This document shows positions 34,719 to 43,380 of a stretch of DNA of 64,000 nt, in pieces (the first letter of the stretch is position 1; every line of letters starts with the position of its first letter). The notes beneath the pieces are model-generated. The model did not search any database, was not told the DNA's origin, and saw only the letters and a program-made list of their open reading frames with translations. The translations under genes and the position numbers were made by a program. Source of the DNA: Alphaproteobacteria bacterium (lineage in GTDB: Bacteria; Pseudomonadota; Alphaproteobacteria; UBA828); assembly GCA_022826665.1 (NCBI GenBank), contig JAJDUK010000103.1:124001-188000 (forward strand), written 5' to 3'.

Positions 34719-37700
34719 GTGGAAACCCGCGAGCTCTTCTGGGAGATAAGCTCCCTCGGCCACACGCTCTTCTTCGTGGTGGCGGGCGCGGCGATGGCAG
34801 TCGCCTTTGCCGGCGTCGTCTGGCACGTCTACCGCTACGCCCGCGCACGGCGCAGCCCGGTCCCGGTCCACCCGTGGCGCGGCTTTTGGCGCATGGTGTT
34901 CGACGTCTTCTCGCAGCGGACCGTGCACCGGCGCGACCGCTCCGCCGGTCATGCCCACACCCCGATTCTCTACGGCTTCCTCCTGCTGCTGGCCGCCACC
35001 AGCATCATCACGGTCGAGTACGACATTTCGGAGCCCTTCTTCGGCTTCACCTTCTGGCACGGCGACTTCTACCTCGCCTTCAGCCTGATCGCCGACCTCG
35101 CCGGGCTCGGTCTCATCGTCGGCGTCGTCTACATGATGTGGCGCCGATGGCAGGTCCGGCCCGCGAAGCTCGCCTACCGCCGGGAGTATCGCGGCGAAAC
35201 GGAGACGCGCCCCCGCGCCCGCGCCTGGGAGTGGGACGACACGCTGTTCCTCTGGGCGCTGCTGCTGATCGGGGTGACCGGCTTCCTGCAGGAGGCCGTG
35301 CGGCTCGCCATGGATCAGCCGCCTTGGGGCCCGTGGTCGCCGGTCGGCTGGGTGCTCGCCCAGATCTTCCTCGGGCTCGGCATGGACGAGGCCGCCGCCG
35401 CTGCGATACGACGTGCCAACTGGTGGATCCACGGCATCGCAGCCCTGGCCTTCATCGCGGGCATCCCCTGGACCAAGGCCAAGCACATCCTCGCCGTGCT
35501 CGGCTCGCTCTCGACCCGCGACGCCCTCGCTCTGCGCCGCCTGCCCAAGCCCGCGCCCGCCCGCGCGGCCGCCGCAGACGACACCGAGCCGGAGCCGGAG
35601 GTCGGCTTCGGCAGCATCGCCCAGTTCTCGTGGAAGGACCTGCTCAACCTCGACGCCTGCACCAAGTGCGGCCGTTGCCACGAGGCCTGCCCGGCCACTG
35701 CCAGCGGCGCACCGCTCAGCCCGCGCGACCTGATCCTCGACCTGCGCGCCCACGCCGCGCAGAGCGCCTTCAGGCCGGGGGCGAATGGTGCTGCGCTGAT
35801 CGGCGACGTGATCGAGGCGGAGACGCTCTGGTCCTGCCGCTCCTGCGGCGCCTGCATGGAGATCTGCCCGGTCGGCATCGAGCACCCGCCGATGATCGTG
35901 CAGATGCGGCGCCAGCTGGTCGAGGACGGCGCCATGGAGCAGCAGCTCCGCGACACCCTCGACATGATCGCCAATCGCGGCAACAGCTTTGGTGAGAGCC
36001 CGCGCAGCCGCGGCGGCTGGACGTCCGCCCTGGAGTTCCCGGTCAAGGACGTCCGGGCCGAGCCGGCCGAAAACCTCTGGTTCGTGGGCGACTACGCCTC
36101 CTACGACCCGCGCAACCAGGACGTCTCGCGCACCGTCGCGCGGCTCTTCCGCGCTGCCGGCCTCGACTTCGGCCTGCTCTACGAGAGCGAGCGGACCGCC
36201 GGCAACGACGTGCGTCGCGTCGGCGAGGAAGGGCTCTTCGAATCCCTCGCCGAGCACAACCTGGAGGCGATGGGCGCGGCCAAGCAGTTCGACGCGATCG
36301 TGACCACCGACCCCCACAGCTACAACACCATCCGCAACGAGTATCCGGACTTCGGCGAGGTCGCGCCGATCCGCCACTACACGAGCGTCCTCGCCGAGCT
36401 GCTGGAGAGCGGGCGGCTCACCGTCGTCAAGCCGCTCGGCAGGCGGGTGACGCTCCACGACCCCTGCCATCTCGGCCGGTTCAACGGCCACTACGACGAG
36501 CCGCGCCGGGTGCTGGAGCTGATCGGCTGCGAGCTGGTCGACATGCCCCGCTGCCGCGACAACTCCTTCTGCTGCGGCGCCGGCGGCGGACGCATCTGGA
36601 TCCCCGATCCCGTCGGCAAGGAGCGCCCAGCCGAGAACCGGATGCACGAAGCGGCGTCTCTCGGTAATCTCGACGCCTTCGTCGTCTGCTGCCCCAAGGA
36701 CATGACCATGTTCGAGGACGCCCGCAAGACCAGCGGCCACGAGGGCGACTTCGTCGTCCAGGACCTGGCGGAGCTGGTCGCCGAGGCCATCGACCTGAAG
36801 AGCATCGACCTCAAGGAGGTGCCGGCGCTGGTCGATCGCATCACCGAGGCCGCCGCGACCCGCATCGCCGACACCGTGGCTGACCGACTGGCCGAGCGTC
36901 TCGCCGAAACCGTAACCGAGCGGGTGCTGAGCGAGCTTGCCGACCGGGCCCCGACGCTTACCGCAGCCGCCGCGGCGTCGCAACCGGCGTCGGCGCCAAA
37001 GCCCGAGCAGCAGGCTGAGGCGGCGCCCGCCTCCGGCCCGTGGCGCGCGGCCCCGGTCACTGCGGCGACGCTGCCTCCCTACGAGGTGCCGGCGAAGGAA
37101 GGCCCCCGCCTGCTGGTCGCGGTCAAGCGGGTCGGCGAGCTGAACCCCGACTTCGCCATCGATGAAGCCGGCGGCACGATCGCCGACGAGCACTTCGAGT
37201 ACGAGTTGAACGAGTGGGACGAGGCGGCACTGGAGGAGGCGCTGCTGCTGACCGAGCGGCTCGAGGCGGGTGAGGTGGTCGCCGTCACCATCGGCCCGGA
37301 CGATGCCGAAGAAACCCTGCGCCGCGCGCTCGCCAAGGGCGCGCACCGGGGCGTCCGGGTGTGGGACGAGAGCCTGCGCGACGCCGACCCGGTAACCCTC
37401 GCCCGTGTGCTCGCGGGAGTCGCCGCGCAGGAGACGCCGGACATCGTACTCACCGGTGCGCAGTCGGCCGATCTCGGCCACGGCGCCACGGGCTCTGCGC
37501 TGGCCCGCATCCTCGGCCTGCCGCATGCGGCGGTCGTACTCGGCATCGAGTGGGACGGCGCAGACGCGATGACCGTCACCCGCGAGCTGGAAGGCGGCAT
37601 GCGCCAGCAGCTCACGCTGCCGGCGCCAGCGCTGCTCACCGTCCAGACCGGCGGTAGCACGCCGCGTTACGCCACCATGCGCATGATCAAGCAGGCCAGG

Positions 37701-37877
37701 AAGAAGCCAATCGCCGTGGTGGATGGCGCGGGCGTCGGCCTCGAACAGGCGGGCGCCGTCGTGCGCCGGCTCTACGAGCCGCCCAAGTCCGGGCGCGCCG
37801 CGATGATCGAGGGCGACGCAGAAGCAGTCGCCAAGGCCATCGCGGACATCATTCGAGACAAGCGGGGAGAGGTGTGA
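34719..37877 (+). CDS. Fusion: DgcB-like membrane Fe-S oxidoreductase + ETF beta
   Basis: A 1052-residue protein from GTG 34719. Residues about 1-270 hold several membrane helices of the NarI/DsrM-like cytochrome or DUF3483 kind. Two 4Fe-4S motifs follow, CTKCGRCHEACP (from 314) and CRSCGACMEICP (from 373). The HdrD-like CCG region has CHLGRFNG, FCCGAGGG (618-625) and VVCCPKD. An amphipathic helix (LVDRITEAAATRIADTV) and Ala/Pro linker lead to a complete ETF beta domain from about residue 795 (LLVAVKRVGELN, VAVTIGPDDAEETLRRALAKGA, ARKKPIAVV). In Pseudomonas dimethylglycine catabolism DgcB and EtfB are separate. It should pass electrons from flavin dehydrogenases to quinone in one polypeptide. 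Confidence 0.9.
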   Translation: METRELFWEISSLGHTLFFVVAGAAMAVAFAGVVWHVYRYARARRSPVPVHPWRGFWRMVFDVFSQRTVHRRDRSAGHAHTPILYGFLLLLAATSIITVEYDISEPFFGFTFWHGDFYLAFSLIADLAGLGLIVGVVYMMWRRWQVRPAKLAYRREYRGETETRPRARAWEWDDTLFLWALLLIGVTGFLQEAVRLAMDQPPWGPWSPVGWVLAQIFLGLGMDEAAAAAIRRANWWIHGIAALAFIAGIPWTKAKHILAVLGSLSTRDALALRRLPKPAPARAAAADDTEPEPEVGFGSIAQFSWKDLLNLDACTKCGRCHEACPATASGAPLSPRDLILDLRAHAAQSAFRPGANGAALIGDVIEAETLWSCRSCGACMEICPVGIEHPPMIVQMRRQLVEDGAMEQQLRDTLDMIANRGNSFGESPRSRGGWTSALEFPVKDVRAEPAENLWFVGDYASYDPRNQDVSRTVARLFRAAGLDFGLLYESERTAGNDVRRVGEEGLFESLAEHNLEAMGAAKQFDAIVTTDPHSYNTIRNEYPDFGEVAPIRHYTSVLAELLESGRLTVVKPLGRRVTLHDPCHLGRFNGHYDEPRRVLELIGCELVDMPRCRDNSFCCGAGGGRIWIPDPVGKERPAENRMHEAASLGNLDAFVVCCPKDMTMFEDARKTSGHEGDFVVQDLAELVAEAIDLKSIDLKEVPALVDRITEAAATRIADTVADRLAERLAETVTERVLSELADRAPTLTAAAAASQPASAPKPEQQAEAAPASGPWRAAPVTAATLPPYEVPAKEGPRLLVAVKRVGELNPDFAIDEAGGTIADEHFEYELNEWDEAALEEALLLTERLEAGEVVAVTIGPDDAEETLRRALAKGAHRGVRVWDESLRDADPVTLARVLAGVAAQETPDIVLTGAQSADLGHGATGSALARILGLPHAAVVLGIEWDGADAMTVTRELEGGMRQQLTLPAPALLTVQTGGSTPRYATMRMIKQARKKPIAVVDGAGVGLEQAGAVVRRLYEPPKSGRAAMIEGDAEAVAKAIADIIRDKRGEV

Positions 37878-38842
37878 TGGCCGGAATCCTCGTCGTCGCC
37901 GAGCACTTCGATGGTGTCCTGCGCGACGTCACGCTCGAGATGATCGGCGCTGCCGCCGAGATCAAGGACGGCCTCGGCGGCCCGCTCGCCGTCCTCGTCA
38001 TCGGTCAGGATGTAGACGCGCTCGCCTCTGCGGCCAACCTGGAGGGAGTCGACGAGATCGTCACCGTCGCGCAGGCGGACGCGCACTTCGATCCCGCGCT
38101 CTATGAGGAAGCGGTTTGCGCCGTCGCCGAGGCGCGGCAGGTCCGGCTGGTCCTGATCGGCCACACCGCCGCCGGCATGGCCTTTGGGCCGGCGGTCGCC
38201 GCGAGGCTCGGCTCGGGCTTCGCCTCCGACGTCTTCGGGCTCACACTCGACGGTGCTGAGCCCATCGCGACCCGCAGCGGTTACGGCGGCAAGGTCTCGA
38301 TGGACCTCGCCTTTCCGGACAAGCCCGTGATCGTGCTGACGCTTCGCGGCGCGACCTTCAAGGCGCCAGAAGAGGCGGGCAGCGCGAGCATCGCTTCCTT
38401 CACGGTCGAGCTCGACGCCGTGCCCGGCGCCGGCACCCACATTGATTATCTGCCCGCGCCGCCCGCCGACGTGGATATCGGCAAGGCGGAGTTCATCCTC
38501 TCGGTCGGCCGCGCCCTCGGCGAAGACACGAACCTGCCTCAGTTCTCGGCGCTCGCAGAGCGGCTCGGCGCCACCCTCGGCTGCTCGCGTCCGGTCGCGG
38601 ATTCGGGCTGGCTGCCCAAGGCCCACCAGGTCGGCCAGTCCGGCACGATCGCGGGCAACTGCTCACTCTATCTGGCCTTGGGTATCTCCGGCGCGGTTCA
38701 ACACCTGGCCGGCATGAAGCACGTGGACACCATCATCGCGGTCAACACCGACCCGGAGGCGCCGATCTTCAACGTCGCCCACCACGGCGCCTGCGTTGAC
38801 ATCTTCGAACTCGCCGAGGCCCTGGAGCGCGAGTTCAACTGA
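37877..38842 (+). CDS. etfA: Electron transfer flavoprotein alpha subunit
   Basis: A 321-residue protein. ATG at 37877 overlaps the fusion gene stop by one base (TGATG); a GTG at 37874 is an alternative start. The N-terminal domain begins ILVVAEHFDG. The FAD-binding domain carries GCSRPVADSGWLPKAHQVGQSG, ALGISGAVQHLAGMK and IIAVNTDPEAPIF, all canonical. It must dimerise with the ETF beta domain fused to the membrane Fe-S protein, since no free etfB is nearby. Its stop faces the BBOX-like gene stop 15 bp away. Confidence 0.95.
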   Translation: MAGILVVAEHFDGVLRDVTLEMIGAAAEIKDGLGGPLAVLVIGQDVDALASAANLEGVDEIVTVAQADAHFDPALYEEAVCAVAEARQVRLVLIGHTAAGMAFGPAVAARLGSGFASDVFGLTLDGAEPIATRSGYGGKVSMDLAFPDKPVIVLTLRGATFKAPEEAGSASIASFTVELDAVPGAGTHIDYLPAPPADVDIGKAEFILSVGRALGEDTNLPQFSALAERLGATLGCSRPVADSGWLPKAHQVGQSGTIAGNCSLYLALGISGAVQHLAGMKHVDTIIAVNTDPEAPIFNVAHHGACVDIFELAEALEREFN

Positions 38843-38857
38843 CCCGACGCCCTGCCC

Positions 38858-39952
38858 TCACTGCAGCGGCGCCGCGCGCTCCAGCACGCGAATTCGGCTG
38901 AAGAGCTGGTCGCGGTCCACGTAGCAGCCCTGCAGATGCCGCGCCCCGGTCGTGGGGTCGAACGCAGCGCGGCCGTGCAGGACCCGGCGATTGTCGAAGA
39001 TCAGAAGTTCGCCCGGGCTGAGCCTGTAGTGGCACTCCAGCGCCGGGTCGCGAATCACTTCCGCGAAGGCGCGCAGCGCGCGACAGAGCGCCCCCATCCG
39101 ATTGGCCGGCGCCCGAACGGCTCCCATCACGGCGAAGTTGAACCGCACTTCCGCGACCGAGCCGGCCTCATCCAGAGCAATGGCCGGCGCCCGGAAGCGA
39201 ATGTCCGACTCGCTGTCCTGGAAACGGAAATCGATTGGTGTCCCACTAAGAAGTCGGAAGGCAGCGGGCTCTTGCGCGCGCAGCGTCTCCGCCGCCCGAA
39301 AACCGTCCACGAGGATCGAGTCGCCGCCCTCGGCGTCGTTCTCCAGGCAGTGCAACAACTGGTAGTCCGGCGGCCGCTCCCAGTTGGGGAGGTCGGTATG
39401 GCACAGCAGCCCGAGCGCCGTATAGGCGTTGCTGTTGGGCTCCTGCTTCGAGAGCACGTCGAAGTGCTCGCCGAAATTGGTCGCCCGTGCTGGGCCAATG
39501 AGACCCGCGAGGGTGAGAACGCTGAGCGGCTCACGCGGCGTGTCGCGCAGGACAGCGATGCCGAAGTCGCGCAGGAGACGGAGCCAATCGAGAAGAGCGC
39601 CGTGATCGCTCGTGACCTCACCATAGTCCGCAGCCGGCATCGCTTTCGACAGCTCCGCGCCCCATGTGACGGGGACCGGGGCTAGCTGCGAACCTTCGTC
39701 GCTGCCGCCGCGATGCTCCCTGAGCCAGTCAGAGTCGTAGTCGCTGACATGACCCTCGGGCCTCCATTGGACCCGCAGCCCGCCCGCGTCGGTGATCGAG
39801 ACCGGCCCGGCGTCGAGGTCGGGCGGCACGGAGAGCGGATCGAAGATCCGTTCCAGGGTGTCGGGGTGCCGGCATTGCGGACAACGACAGTTGTCCCGCA
39901 ACCAAAGGTAATGGAATGTCCCGGCGGTGCCGTCGTCCCAGGTAACGCGAAT
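38858..39952 (-). CDS. Gamma-butyrobetaine-hydroxylase-like 2OG dioxygenase (start uncertain)
   Basis: About 364 residues. The N-terminal DUF971-type zinc domain shows VTWDDGTAG, LWLRDNCRCPQCRH with three Cys and a His. The C-terminal TauD-like domain has the iron HxD in CHTDLP, a distal His in VLHGRAAF and the 2OG Arg in GARHLQG. This is the architecture of gamma-butyrobetaine and trimethyllysine dioxygenases. No ATG, GTG or TTG lies in frame where the domain begins. An ATT at 39952 (aaggcgg about 13 bases upstream) fits, and the nearest in-frame ATG is at 40102, deep in the oxygenase gene. Probably co-transcribed with the Rieske oxygenase. Confidence 0.8.
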   Translation of the reverse strand: MRVTWDDGTAGTFHYLWLRDNCRCPQCRHPDTLERIFDPLSVPPDLDAGPVSITDAGGLRVQWRPEGHVSDYDSDWLREHRGGSDEGSQLAPVPVTWGAELSKAMPAADYGEVTSDHGALLDWLRLLRDFGIAVLRDTPREPLSVLTLAGLIGPARATNFGEHFDVLSKQEPNSNAYTALGLLCHTDLPNWERPPDYQLLHCLENDAEGGDSILVDGFRAAETLRAQEPAAFRLLSGTPIDFRFQDSESDIRFRAPAIALDEAGSVAEVRFNFAVMGAVRAPANRMGALCRALRAFAEVIRDPALECHYRLSPGELLIFDNRRVLHGRAAFDPTTGARHLQGCYVDRDQLFSRIRVLERAAPLQ

Positions 39953-39969
39953 GGAGCGCGTCTGCCGCC

Positions 39970-41046
39970 TTACGCTGCGGAGCCGACGGCCTCCCGCACC
40001 ATCTCGTGAAAGTAGAACACGCCGTTCTCGTGGAGCGGGCTGAGCGGGCCCGCATCGTACACGCCGGCCTCTAGGTTCTCCTGAATGATCGGCGTGATCC
40101 ATTGGTCCTCCTTCGAAACCTGGACGCCGTATTCCAACGTCGCCTCGAAGTCCTCCATGCTGACAGAGTCTGGCCGCCAGTAGTCGTAGACCAGGCGCGT
40201 CTGGCGCGGGCCGACCGGCTCCATCCGCATGAAAGAAAGCCCGTCCGGATAAGAGTTGAACGCAAAATGGGGAAAACGCCAACCGAAAGCGCCGGGGTGG
40301 TTCGAGCTCCCCTTGGTCGGAGCCTCGTGAAGGCTGCCGCCCTCGAAGTTGATGACCCTGTAGCGCTTCCAGTCGAGGTCGCGATGCAATCCGGGGTGCA
40401 GCGGAGGGATGTGATAGCCCTCCTGGTAGTTGTCGACATAGGTCTTCCAGTTGCAGTCGACAAGAAACTCCAGCCGGCGTCCAAAATCGGCACGTGCCGG
40501 TGCGGTTCGCTCCACTGCGTCCTCGATCGGGCCAAGCCACTTAATGAGCGGCTGCGCCTCCGGGTCCAGGCACACGAAGACTTGGCCGCGCCAGACATCG
40601 ACCGAGATCGGGAACAGAGACAACTCATCCGTCGGAAAGTTTGGCGCCTCGCCGAACAGCGGCACATGGTCTAGCGCGCCATCTGACCGATAACGCCAGC
40701 CGTGATAAGGGCATTCGAGGGTGCGGCAACGCCCGCTCGGCTCGGTCAGCAGCTTCGACGCCCGATGCCGGCACACGTTGTGGAAGCCGTGGAGCGCGCC
40801 GTCTTCCGAGCGGCGAACGAAGAGCGGAAACTCAGCGGGAGCGGCCGTGATGTATTGTCCCGGCTCCGCCACGTCGCCCTCGCGCCCGATCCAAAGCCAA
40901 TGGCGCGAGAAAATGCTCCGTCGCTCGATCTGATAGATGTCGGGATCGGCGTACCAGCGCGCCGGCAGCGCCCACACGGTGGCCGCTTCCATCCGCTCGT
41001 TGATGCCACCGACGAGGTCGTTGGCCGATCGTCCGGCAGACGCCAT
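39970..41046 (-). CDS. Rieske non-heme iron oxygenase, large subunit
   Basis: A 358-residue oxygenase. The Rieske ligands are C-R-H in VCRHRASKL and CPYHGWRY. The catalytic iron triad lies in NWKTYVDNYQEGYHIPPLHPGLH. The length and VDNYQEGYH pattern fit the choline-monooxygenase, carnitine-oxygenase and glycine-betaine-monooxygenase group, which hydroxylate N-methyl or quaternary amines, although aromatic ring demethylases are also similar. It is followed by the gamma-butyrobetaine-hydroxylase-like gene, supporting a trimethylammonium substrate. No reductase gene is adjacent. Confidence 0.87.
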   Translation of the reverse strand: MASAGRSANDLVGGINERMEAATVWALPARWYADPDIYQIERRSIFSRHWLWIGREGDVAEPGQYITAAPAEFPLFVRRSEDGALHGFHNVCRHRASKLLTEPSGRCRTLECPYHGWRYRSDGALDHVPLFGEAPNFPTDELSLFPISVDVWRGQVFVCLDPEAQPLIKWLGPIEDAVERTAPARADFGRRLEFLVDCNWKTYVDNYQEGYHIPPLHPGLHRDLDWKRYRVINFEGGSLHEAPTKGSSNHPGAFGWRFPHFAFNSYPDGLSFMRMEPVGPRQTRLVYDYWRPDSVSMEDFEATLEYGVQVSKEDQWITPIIQENLEAGVYDAGPLSPLHENGVFYFHEMVREAVGSAA

Positions 41047-41081
41047 CGCACGCCCTCACCCTTCAGCCGCAGCGGCCGTCG

Positions 41082-41888
41082 TCACGTGTCGATCCGGTCG
41101 ACTGCCCTACCTTCAGCGTCGAAGCAGGCTGCGGTCAAGGTGCCGCCGAATCCCGCGCCGCCATCCACCGTCGCCACGTAGCCGTCGAGGCTGACGCCCC
41201 CCTGCGACGGGTCGAAGCCCCGAATGATCTTCTTGTATTCGGCGTAGGGCGGCGTGAGCTGCGCGAGCTGATCGGCACCCCACCAAAAGGCATCTCTCTG
41301 GGCATCGATCGGACGCGACGGATCGAGCCCCGAATTCACGAAGAGCAGCGCTCCATCGTCGGTGACGGCCGCCTGCCGCACGCTGGCGAGCAATTCCTGA
41401 TGCCCTGGATACAGCTCCATCCTCGCACGCACTTCGCCAAGCCAGCGCGCGATCTCCTGGGAGCCGTTGCCGATCCGCTCCTGCGCCTGGGCGGCTCCCC
41501 ACCCATAGGCCGCGAGAGTCTGCTGCACGCCCTGATTCATCATCCAGGTCAACACGTCCGCCGGCTCGACCGAGAGGTGGAGGCGAAACAGCTTCTGCCA
41601 CATCTCTTCCTGGCTGCCGCGCAGGTAGGCCACGTCGCAGACGTTCATGTGCGGCACTGCGAGCAACGCGCTGCGGAAGGCCACCATCTCGTCGAGGGTG
41701 GCGGCGACCTCGCGGCCGTGACCGAGAAAATTACCGAGGTAGACGATGCGGTCGCCGGCCTCGAACCGCTCTTCGATGCCGCCGTGCAGCTCGGCCAGCC
41801 TCGACGCTTCGCCGTGGATAGCGCCGACGGCCCAAATTCGACCACCGCTGCGGATCGTCACGAACCGTTCGTTGGTGGCGCAGCCCAC
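41082..41888 (-). CDS. PPP-family phosphatase homologue lacking metal-binding residues
   Basis: A 268-residue protein with the layout of PPP-type metallophosphatases but changed motifs. GDxHG reads GAIHG (Ala23 for Asp), GDxxDRG reads GNFLGHG (53-57, both acidic residues lost), and GNHE reads GSQE (91-94). The rest of the fold appears intact and uninterrupted. It is likely a pseudoenzyme or binding protein. It lies 21 bp downstream of carD on the same strand, so it may be co-transcribed and act in the same regulation. Confidence 0.7.
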   Translation of the reverse strand: MGCATNERFVTIRSGGRIWAVGAIHGEASRLAELHGGIEERFEAGDRIVYLGNFLGHGREVAATLDEMVAFRSALLAVPHMNVCDVAYLRGSQEEMWQKLFRLHLSVEPADVLTWMMNQGVQQTLAAYGWGAAQAQERIGNGSQEIARWLGEVRARMELYPGHQELLASVRQAAVTDDGALLFVNSGLDPSRPIDAQRDAFWWGADQLAQLTPPYAEYKKIIRGFDPSQGGVSLDGYVATVDGGAGFGGTLTAACFDAEGRAVDRIDT

Positions 41889-41909
41889 TTGTTGAGGGGA
41901 GGCCCGCTC

Positions 41910-42818
41910 CTACGCCGCGCGTAGGACGTCCTCGAGCTTGTTCGCGGCCTGCTCGGTATCGGTATTGTCGACCGCTGCGAACTCCCGCGCCAGGCGATCC
42001 AGCGCCGCCTCGTACATCTGACGCTCGCTGTAGCTCTGGTCCGGCTGGCCGACGTTGCGGTGCAGATCCCGGACGACCTCCGCGATCGAGACCGGATCGC
42101 CGGAGTTCAGCTTCGCCTCGTACTCCTGCGCGCGCCGGCTCCACATCACGCGGCGCTGGCGTGCCCGTCCCCGCAAGGTGGTGATTGCCGCATCCATGGT
42201 CTCTTTCGAGCTCAGCCGGCGCATGCCTGCCGACTCCACCTTGTCGGTCGGGACCATGAGGGTCATCTTGTCCTTCTCGAAGGCCACGACGAACATCTGC
42301 AGGGTCTGGTCGGCCACCGCCCGTTCGTCGATGCCGGTGATCCGACCCACACCGTGGGCCGGATAGACCACGTGATCGCCCACAGCAAATCCGTTGACCT
42401 CTGTCGGGGCCTTCTTCTTGCGCCGCGCCTCGGCGGCCGTACCTGCCTTAGCCGCGGGGACTGCCTTGTTGGCCCGCTTGGCCCTGGTCCCACCTTTGGC
42501 TTTAATCTCCCTGGCGGCTTTGGCGTCCTTGCCGTTCTTTGCAGTCTTGGCGGCCTTGGCGCTCTTCGCGCGCCCAGCCGCACCTGCCGGCTTCACCGTG
42601 TCCCCCTCCTGTGCCTCCGGCTGCTTCGCCTCCGGCCGGGCCGCGGGGCGCCGCGCGCCAGACGCAGTGCCGGTGGTCTTCTTGGCCGCAGTCCGAGCGC
42701 GCGCCGATGCCTTCGATCGCGCTGCTGTGCTCGGGGAGGAGGAAGACCGTTTGCGGGTCTTGGCGGTGGTCTGTTCTTTAGCGGAAGTCTTCGATTTCGA
42801 CGGCGCCTTGCTGCTCAC
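41910..42818 (-). CDS. carD: CarD-family transcription regulator with long basic N-terminal tail
   Basis: A 302-residue protein. Residues about 1-140 are almost wholly Lys, Ala, Arg, Ser and Thr, like a histone H1 tail. The CarD/CdnL core begins at about 142 (FAVGDHVVYPAHGVGRITGID), has the RNA-polymerase-binding Tudor-like part, and ends in the helical domain with VMWSRRAQEYEAKLNSGD and MYEAALDRLAREFAAV. CarD binds RNA polymerase beta and stabilises open complexes. Alphaproteobacterial CarD proteins are usually near 170 residues, so the tail is a large addition. It sits between fdxA and the phosphatase-like gene. Confidence 0.93.
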   Translation of the reverse strand: MSSKAPSKSKTSAKEQTTAKTRKRSSSSPSTAARSKASARARTAAKKTTGTASGARRPAARPEAKQPEAQEGDTVKPAGAAGRAKSAKAAKTAKNGKDAKAAREIKAKGGTRAKRANKAVPAAKAGTAAEARRKKKAPTEVNGFAVGDHVVYPAHGVGRITGIDERAVADQTLQMFVVAFEKDKMTLMVPTDKVESAGMRRLSSKETMDAAITTLRGRARQRRVMWSRRAQEYEAKLNSGDPVSIAEVVRDLHRNVGQPDQSYSERQMYEAALDRLAREFAAVDNTDTEQAANKLEDVLRAA

Positions 42819-42850
42819 TGTATCTCGAATTCCCTGTCCGATTGAGATAA

Positions 42851-42868
42851 GGCCGCTCTCGAGCGGCC
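42851..42868 (-). terminator. Hairpin between fdxA and carD
   Basis: A 7-bp stem ggccgct / agcggcc with loop ctcg; on the minus strand it is followed by ttatct. It lies in the 169 bp gap after fdxA. It may be a weak terminator or attenuator. A separate 7-base inverted repeat attgcac (42937-42943) / gtgcaat (42959-42965) lies upstream, where carD's promoter region would be. Confidence 0.45.
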
Positions 42869-42987
42869 CTACGCCAGCGGCGTTCGGTCAGCGTTCCGCC
42901 GCAGTCGGCCGGGCGCCGATCGCCCCGCCGCGTTGCATTGCACAATACCAGAGTCGCGGTGCAATTTCCAGGGTTTGGCCCGCGCGC

Positions 42988-43332
42988 TTAATCCCCTTCG
43001 CCCGGCTTATCCGAAAAATACTTCTCGAACTTGCCCGATTCGTCCTTGTAATCGTCCGCGTCCCCCGGCGGATCGCCTTTGCGCGTGATATTGGGCCAAA
43101 TCTCGGCAAACTTTGTGTTGATCTCCAACCACTTCCCCTCATCGTCGTCGCCGGCGGTATCGGGAATAATGGCCTCGACCGGACACTCCGGCTCGCACAC
43201 GCCGCAGTCGATGCACTCGTCCGGGTGGATCACCAACATGTTCTCGCCTTCATAGAAGCAATCCACCGGGCACACCTCGATGCAGTCCATGTACTTGCAC
43301 CGAATGCAGGACTCGGTCACCAGATACGTCAT
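42988..43332 (-). CDS. fdxA: 7Fe ferredoxin FdxA
   Basis: A 114-residue ferredoxin. [39 protein letters not shown] and [15 protein letters not shown] carry the ligands for one 3Fe-4S and one 4Fe-4S cluster. The C-terminal half, after about residue 60, is the usual acidic extension ([14 protein letters not shown]). It transfers electrons in the cytoplasm. The carD-fdxA neighbourhood is conserved in alphaproteobacteria. Length and motifs are normal. Confidence 0.96.
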   Translation of the reverse strand: MTYLVTESCIRCKYMDCIEVCPVDCFYEGENMLVIHPDECIDCGVCEPECPVEAIIPDTAGDDDEGKWLEINTKFAEIWPNITRKGDPPGDADDYKDESGKFEKYFSDKPGEGD

Positions 43333-43380
43333 TCGCTTAGTGCTCCGTGCTTCGCTTGTGGATGCGCCGCTGCCGGCTGC

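Noticed and set aside
34575-37526. Minus-strand open frame of 983 codons opposite the ETF-beta fusion
   Set aside because: No domain or membrane pattern; composition (Arg, Glu, Val, Gly, His) is typical of an antisense shadow in high-G+C DNA.
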